From Muricea muricata (lineage: Eukaryota > Cnidaria > Anthozoa > Malacalcyonacea > Plexauridae): a DNA stretch of 64,000 nt. Within the stretch, counting starts at the first letter, position 1, and the number at the start of each line of letters is the position of its first letter. The DNA is taken from positions 35,961,818 to 36,025,817 of the forward strand of contig OY979716.1 in NCBI GenBank assembly GCA_963855995.1, in the 5' to 3' direction. The position numbers and the translations under genes are program-made. This document shows, piece after piece, positions 58,729 through 64,000 of the stretch. The notes under the pieces are model-generated. The model saw only the letters and a program-made list of their open reading frames with translations. It did not search any database and was not told the DNA's origin.

Positions 58729-60305
58729 CACTGCGACTCACGATATTACTTGTATGAGATATTTATGCCGTACGTATTCAAAATGAGCATTGCTATTCAT
58801 TAAAACTTACGAACATCAAAACAAAGTTGTGAGAAGATCTTTACGATGTAGATATTTGACGTTAGTCACATGACTGAAAAAATATGGCGTTGTTCCATAT
58901 TTGAGGCGGACCACGCTATTAGTTTTAAAAATTTAATAACACGACAGGACGTCGTTTTTAGCTTAATTGGAAATGAAAACGACATTCTTTAACCAAAAAC
59001 AGCATAGGTAACAACAAGAGAATGCTTTAGCGAGAAAATAAACGAACTTGGTGTCATAGTTGAAGGATTTTTCAAAGATTACGTGGAACGGTGGAAAAGA
59101 GGGATTCTGGACTTCTAAAATGGATAAGAATGGGAGGTATTAGGCGTTTGAAGGAGAACTGTTCGTAAATTATCGCCTATCAACATTTTGAGAAAGTTTG
59201 CTTTGCCATATATCTTCAAAACTAGCAATGATGGATTCCTGGTAAGCAATAATAATTCTAAAAGTACCTCCACTGGTGTCGTGGAATAAACGTTTGGCAC
59301 TGGATTGAGGCAAAAAAATGCTTGAGAGCACAACAAGTCGAGACAGACAAGACAAAAATCGAGATCAACATGATAATTCCCTAATGCTGGAAAAGGAACT
59401 TCTGATGAAAGGTTTTAGGTACCTGCCAAAGAAGTGGTAAAACGATCATTTAGATCCGTATTATCATCAACCAACACGTCTTCATATGTATGTGCCTAAA
59501 TGTGCAAAAGAGACCTCTGATCCCTATTTCCGCTGTTACCAGCAGAACTCGTTTACTTTACCACTTTTTTGTTGACTCCTTAGCCTCGCTGGTCACATAC
59601 CATCATTGAATATAAATAATCTAACCCATGCATACATTTTCCAAGCTTTATCATGCTGATTTCGTCTGCCCGTCAAGAGGACAAACTTCTGTTGTGCTCT
59701 CAAGAATTTTTTTGCCTCAATCCAGTGCCAAACGTTTATTCCACGACACCAGTGGAGGTACTTTTAGAATTATTATTGCTTACCAGGACTCCATCATTGC
59801 TAGTTTTGAAGATATATGGCAAAGCAAACTTTCTCAAAATGTTGATAGACGTTCATCATGATAATTTACGAATAGTTCTCCTTCAAACGCCTAATACCTC
59901 CCATTCTTATCCATTTTAGAAGTCCAGAATCCCTCTTTTCCACCGTTCCACGTAATCTTTGAAAAATCCTTTAACTATGACACTAAGTTCGTTTATTTTC
60001 AAGCTAAAACATTCTCTTGTTGTTACCTATGCTGTGTTTGGTTAAAGAATGTCGTTTCCACTTCCAATTAAGTTAAAAACGACGTCCTGTCGTGTTCTCA
60101 TATTTTTAAAACTAATAGCGTGGTCCGCCTCAAATATGGAACAACGCCATATTTTTTCAGTCATGTGACTAACATAAAATATCAACATCGTAAAGATCTT
60201 CTCACAACTTTGTTTTGATGTTCGTAAGTTTTAATGAATAGCAATGCTGATTTTTACTACGTACGGTATAAATATCTCATACAAGTAGTATCGTGAGTCG
60301 CAGTG
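58729..60305. mobile_element. 1.58 kb inverted-repeat element with TA flanks
   Basis: Ends CACTGCGACTCACGATA and its inverse, flanked by TA on both sides. The arms are about 620 bp (58729 to about 59345, about 59670 to 60305) around a spacer of about 320 bp. Both arms contain the same frame (RLFHDTSGGTFRIIIAYQ...). TA duplication fits Tc1/mariner-type transposition; no transposase is present. The spacer at 59350-59670 shows nothing recognisable. Confidence 0.7.
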
Positions 60306-61249
60306 TACTAGCTATATATAATGCAATAAAATTCATCTTTATTCGTGCATACCACAATAACATATAGCCTATATTCACTTATTACATATCATAATTTTCA
60401 TTACAAAGACTTTGCGTCAACTGATTAAGCAAAGATGACTACATCTTCTTAACCTGCCAGCAAAAGATGACTGCATCTTTCTGACACAGGAGTCTCTGCT
60501 AAGTTCTTTATAATAGAAACACATAAAAAGCTTCCTTCGAAATTCGCTCGACTCTGTTCAGTTCAGTCTGACTATAATAATGTTCGGATAATTATACTTA
60601 TTTGGATGCCGATTTGATTTAACTCAATGCATGAATTGCGAATAAGAAAAGTATATGAACATATAGTATTTTCATGATCATTCAGTGGCGAAGCCAGATG
60701 TCCTGCTTGTCCTGCTGAGCATGACATACAAAATTTCAAATAATGAATTTTTTCACGCATATATTTTTTAAAAGAAAACACATTTACCCAACTTTACACA
60801 TTTTCTTATATTTTCCTAATTTCAATACGTTGCGCAGAAATTATAACCAGAGGAAACATTATGAACGTTATTTAATAACTTATTTTGAGTGAATGCGGGC
60901 CTTTACCTGCATGCTGGCAAAAGCAGGAAAAATGGGTGGCCTGCCCGAAGTTTAGTCCTGCTCAACTCAGGCGAGCAGGAAAATCTTAAAATTCTAACGT
61001 TGTTTATTGGCTAAAACAGCTTTTAAGAATGCAAAACACGCCAAAATATGCATTTTACTCCTGCTCGAGCTTCGACGCATGATAAGCTTTGAATATTTCT
61101 GAATTATTCATATTCCGGTGGCGAAATAGATTTATGAATATGGAAATCAATCCGATTCAACCAAGCGTATCTGACAGTACACGAGATGTTATTGTTGATC
61201 TATTACAAAAGTCTTTTAGTACGCGAAATCAAAGCGAACAAAAGGCTAT
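60306..61249. other. No gene recognised
   Basis: AT-rich intergenic sequence. A solitary CAGTGGCGAAGCCAG near 60684 resembles a hAT end but no partner was found. AAAGATGACT-CATCTT occurs twice (60430-60480). Confidence 0.4.
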
Positions 61250-61400
61250 AGTATGCTCATCATATCCTAGCAATTACAACAATACAGTATATAATACGTC
61301 AATGTGTCTGCAAAATTTGATCGGGAAATTTTAAAGCAGTTGAATTGAGATACATATTAGACATGAAATTTGATGAGACGCTACAAAAACATCATGTAAA
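61250..61400 (+). repeat. Direct repeat flanking the hAT-like element, left copy
   Basis: TATGCTCATCATATCCTAGC, then ATTACAACAATA, and later GACATGAAATTTGAT-AG-CGCTA match 63570-63705 in order and orientation with moderate divergence. Confidence 0.6.
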
Positions 61401-61410
61401 TTCGCTTGTA

Positions 61411-63524
61411 CAGGGGCGGATCTAGGGGTCGTCAAATCAGTCGCGCGACTAAAGTAAAAATCATCCATTTAAAAAAATTTCGACCCCACCTTTACTAGTA
61501 ACTATAGCGGCAAGCAGATTGAGTTAGTTAAAGTTCGAATCGTAGTCCAGTTATACGGTTAGTGCTGCGGCAAAGCTTCGGCAAAGTTAATCTTAGTCAC
61601 AGACAGCGGTCGTACGCATGAATCTTGACGGATTCGGGTGTTGAATCCGGTTATCTGATTGGCTGATGGGCTCATTTCCATGGTTACGGCCATTTGCGAC
61701 GGATCTGTGGGGTGGCCTGACGGATTTGCAGATTCAGGGGCTCTGTATAAGCCTTCTGACTGGACCATTTAAAAAAATTCTCCACTGTTATTGGCCTACA
61801 TTTTCGACGGATTCGCAGCGTGGGGCATTCGTCAGCACGGCATTATGAGCCGCGAGTGTTTACTATTTCGGAGGTCTATAGTCTATATTTGAGAAATTTT
61901 ACGAGCGATTTCAACCGGCGATGTCTGGAAACATTTTCGACACTGTTCAGTCTGCGTTCGCGGCAAACGATTTGGAATCTCTACAATGTTTGTATACCGA
62001 GCTTGAGAAGAAGATCGATGTTTCACGGACGAGTTCTGTTGACGAGCTATTGAGCGCGATTAACAACACAAGCAGAATCCTGACGCTAGAAATTTTGGTG
62101 CAGAGAGCTACATCCCGAAATATGTTCGAGATAAGAAGGACAAAGCTTGCACTGCTATAAGGTAGATAAATTTATGGTTTTTAGAGTGCCATCGGTGTTT
62201 GTCTGACATACTTAATTTTCAGTATGCTGTATTAGCATAATTCTGCGGTCAAGAAGCTATTATGTTAATATTTAGTCATTCAATCCCCGCATTGTAAGCA
62301 TTTGTTGCTTCTTATAATTATGTCAGTGAAGTTTTATTTAAGATATCTGTATATTTATTCTTAGATCACACAAGTTTATACATATAAGCTTTAGATAAGA
62401 GTATTGTTTGTCTTGTTAGACACATGGTCAGGTGTAACATGATGATGTGACATATTTAATAGGCTAACAATTCTCATGTTACTAGCTTAATATTAATTCA
62501 CTTATTATTTTTACATGTTGTTAATGTAATAGTGTTTGAGTTAATAGTTAATTTAATGGATATCTGGTTGGTTGTTTTTTTAGATCTGAAGTTACTGACA
62601 ATTGTTTGTATAGTTCTGTGTCTTTGCTACTGGTAGGTGACAACAGTCTAGTACAAATTTTGAGAATCTTGACATCGATTGAGCTTTTTGTCAATGCTCC
62701 GTTTTACTTACATTGATTGAGCTTTTTAATTGTCTCCTGTAGATAAGCATGGTTAGTACTTCAGCAATATTAATAATCTTTTGCCAATGTCTGTTTCTCA
62801 GCAGAGCATAGATACAGGTTATACATGTAGATATGCATATATACATGTAACAGAAAAATGCAGCAAAAGCTTCACTCACTACCTAAACAATACAACAGAA
62901 TTTGACATTTCCAACGCCTTAATTCGTCGGGGAGAAATGTAAAATACAAAGGCGAAAAACGTACTGGTAACATATCTGTAAAATTTTGTATTTAAAACTG
63001 CATCAATATATCTTTGTGCATATTTGTAATTTTTTACAATGAGTAAGAATCAAACATTCGTTTGAGTTTTGCAAGTCATCTAGATAGGTTTTATAATGAG
63101 GATTTAGGTTAGGTGGGGGTAAGGAGGGGTAAAGGGAATGGTGTGGAAATTGCGCAATTTCACATCTATAAAGTTTCCCATAAAGTCGCCATATCCAACC
63201 AAACTCCTTTAGCTCCGGAGCAAAGGTGTGATGGCGGGTGCTGGAGCCTTAATAACTAGTCTGCTCTTTGAGGCCTTTAATAAGGGTTGTCCATGTCAGA
63301 AACACAAGTTGAAGTATCGTTCTTTCCACTGCCTAGGCATGCTGATGAGCCCTGATGTTGGACGAAACAGTCATTTCCTCAAATGTCGAATCGAATTTTA
63401 TGTATGGACTATCAGCATTAAAATTATTTAGCCACTCTCGGCGTCCACCGCGCCCTGCGCTGACCACGCCCTGTGCGAATTTTTTTTTTTGACTGAAGTA
63501 CGAAAAATCCTAGATCCGCCCCTG
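61411..63524. mobile_element. 2.1 kb hAT-like non-autonomous element
   Basis: Ends CAGGGGCGGATCTAGG and its inverse (CCTAGATCCGCCCCTG), flanked by a perfect 8 bp duplication CGCTTGTA (61403-61410, 63525-63532). The end sequence and duplication length fit hAT. No transposase frame exists. The left third is GC-richer and contains gene-like sequence (see 61921-62160). Confidence 0.85.
61921..62160 (+). pseudogene. Possible captured gene fragment inside the hAT-like element
   Basis: A 79-codon frame starts MSGNIFDTVQSAFAANDLES with a helical pattern. Near its end the next frame reads HKQNPDARNFGAESYIPKYV then RDKKDKACTAIR, which has better coding character than the ORF's own end, so a one-base shift near 62070 is likely. 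AAG|GTAGAT follows at about 62161 like a splice donor. Upstream lies GC-rich sequence with ATTGGCTG (CCAAT-type) and TTTCCATGGTTAC (RFX/X-box-like). This could be a promoter plus first exon of a host gene picked up by the transposon. No family was recognised. Confidence 0.3.
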
Positions 63525-63569
63525 CGCTTGTAACTTTTTATAGACGGACTATGAATTTCATTCAACTAT

Positions 63570-63705
63570 ATTTATGCTCATCATACCTTAGCGATTACAA
63601 CAATATATAATATGTAAATGGTGGCGAAATGGTAGAAACTTTGATTGGGATATATTTTTCCAGTGAAATTGATATAAATATTGACATGAAATTTGATCAG
63701 GCGCT
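63570..63705 (+). repeat. Direct repeat flanking the hAT-like element, right copy
   Basis: Partner of 61250-61400. With the hAT-like element removed the two copies would lie only about 190 bp apart, so this is an older tandem duplication into which the element inserted. Confidence 0.6.
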
Positions 63706-64000
63706 AAAACCACGAATTATTTTGGAATACACGGCGATACGAATTATTATATCATCAATATCTGCCGGTGTCTGTGGATGGGGTTTTCCTATCTTTTTAT
63801 CAATCTTGTTGTCCGAAATATGCTTAAATATCCACATTTTGCCCTTCATTAGGTCAAGCTATTCCCTCAAATTTCATGCTCAGGTTGCCGCAAATGGCGA
63901 TTCTGGGAGTCTAGATTTCAAAATTTTCCGGGGAGTTCGCCCGGACCCCCCCCCCCCCCATGTGCACCGGACTCGCACCTTCGGCGCTCGTTGCGAAATA
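63706..64000. other. No gene recognised
   Basis: The end of the window. It has a C-run (14 bases near 63945) in a GC-rich stretch, possibly the start of another repeat. Confidence 0.35.

Noticed and set aside
60684-60700. Another hAT element end (CAGTGGCGAAGCCAG)
   Set aside because: No inverted partner or 8 bp duplication was found within reach.

Overview
The window is animal genomic DNA from an AT-rich, repeat-dense, gene-poor region. It shows intron-containing genes with GT-AG signals, an SRCR module on a phase 1-1 exon, a HECT-ligase exon, TTAGGG tracts, and Harbinger, hAT, Helitron-like, YR (DIRS/PAT-type) and LINE elements. This mix fits a marine invertebrate. The readable introns are short (about 80-140 bp in most cases), which suits a demosponge, but a cnidarian is not excluded.

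Layout. 1-5.7 kb: a Harbinger-type transposase split from a likely N-terminal piece by an apparently intact two-ORF LINE whose 3' tail is (GATA)n. 6.6-11.6 kb: two Helitron-like non-autonomous elements, a degenerate GGAATTCC-rich array, and a CR1-like LINE fragment interrupted by one of the Helitron-like copies. 11.65-21.3 kb: a very large inverted-repeat element. It has repeated CCAAT/CRE-like promoter modules, a small Cys/His-rich protein gene, a second mirrored small ORF, a decayed C2H2 gene in the spacer and arrays of short palindromes. Its right arm is broken by a 4.5 kb YR retrotransposon with split direct repeats but no recognisable recombinase. 21.5-24 kb: one SRCR exon, a dispersed repeat and a gag-like remnant. 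24.2-28.4 kb: a second LINE whose ORF1 stop and ORF2 start overlap as TAATG; ORF2 is frameshifted. 29-39 kb: gene pieces and pseudogenes, an integrase-core pseudogene and several MITEs with clear target duplications. 39.8-43.5 kb: an ISL2EU-like transposon with 837 bp inverted repeats, a truncated DDE transposase and a broken SWIM-YqaJ protein. 43.5-53 kb: MITEs, a near-perfect 2.97 kb palindrome containing telomere-like tracts, a third Helitron-like copy, and a repeat whose second copy carries a 1.74 kb transposon with a 9 bp target duplication. 53.4-54.9 kb: a 31 bp satellite. 55-58.4 kb: a two-exon small gene and a HECT exon. 58.7-64 kb: a TA-flanked inverted-repeat element and a 2.1 kb hAT-like element that may carry a captured gene fragment.

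Most of the coding capacity is mobile. Host genes visible here are fragments (SRCR exon, HECT exon, a 93-aa two-exon candidate and a tentative basic protein). The elements are nested, which gives relative ages: the Helitron-like copy is younger than the CR1 LINE, the YR element is younger than the giant inverted repeat, and the 1.74 kb transposon is younger than the repeat it interrupts. The least explained object is the giant inverted-repeat element at 11.65-20.7 kb. All family names rest on motif recognition by eye; no database search was run.
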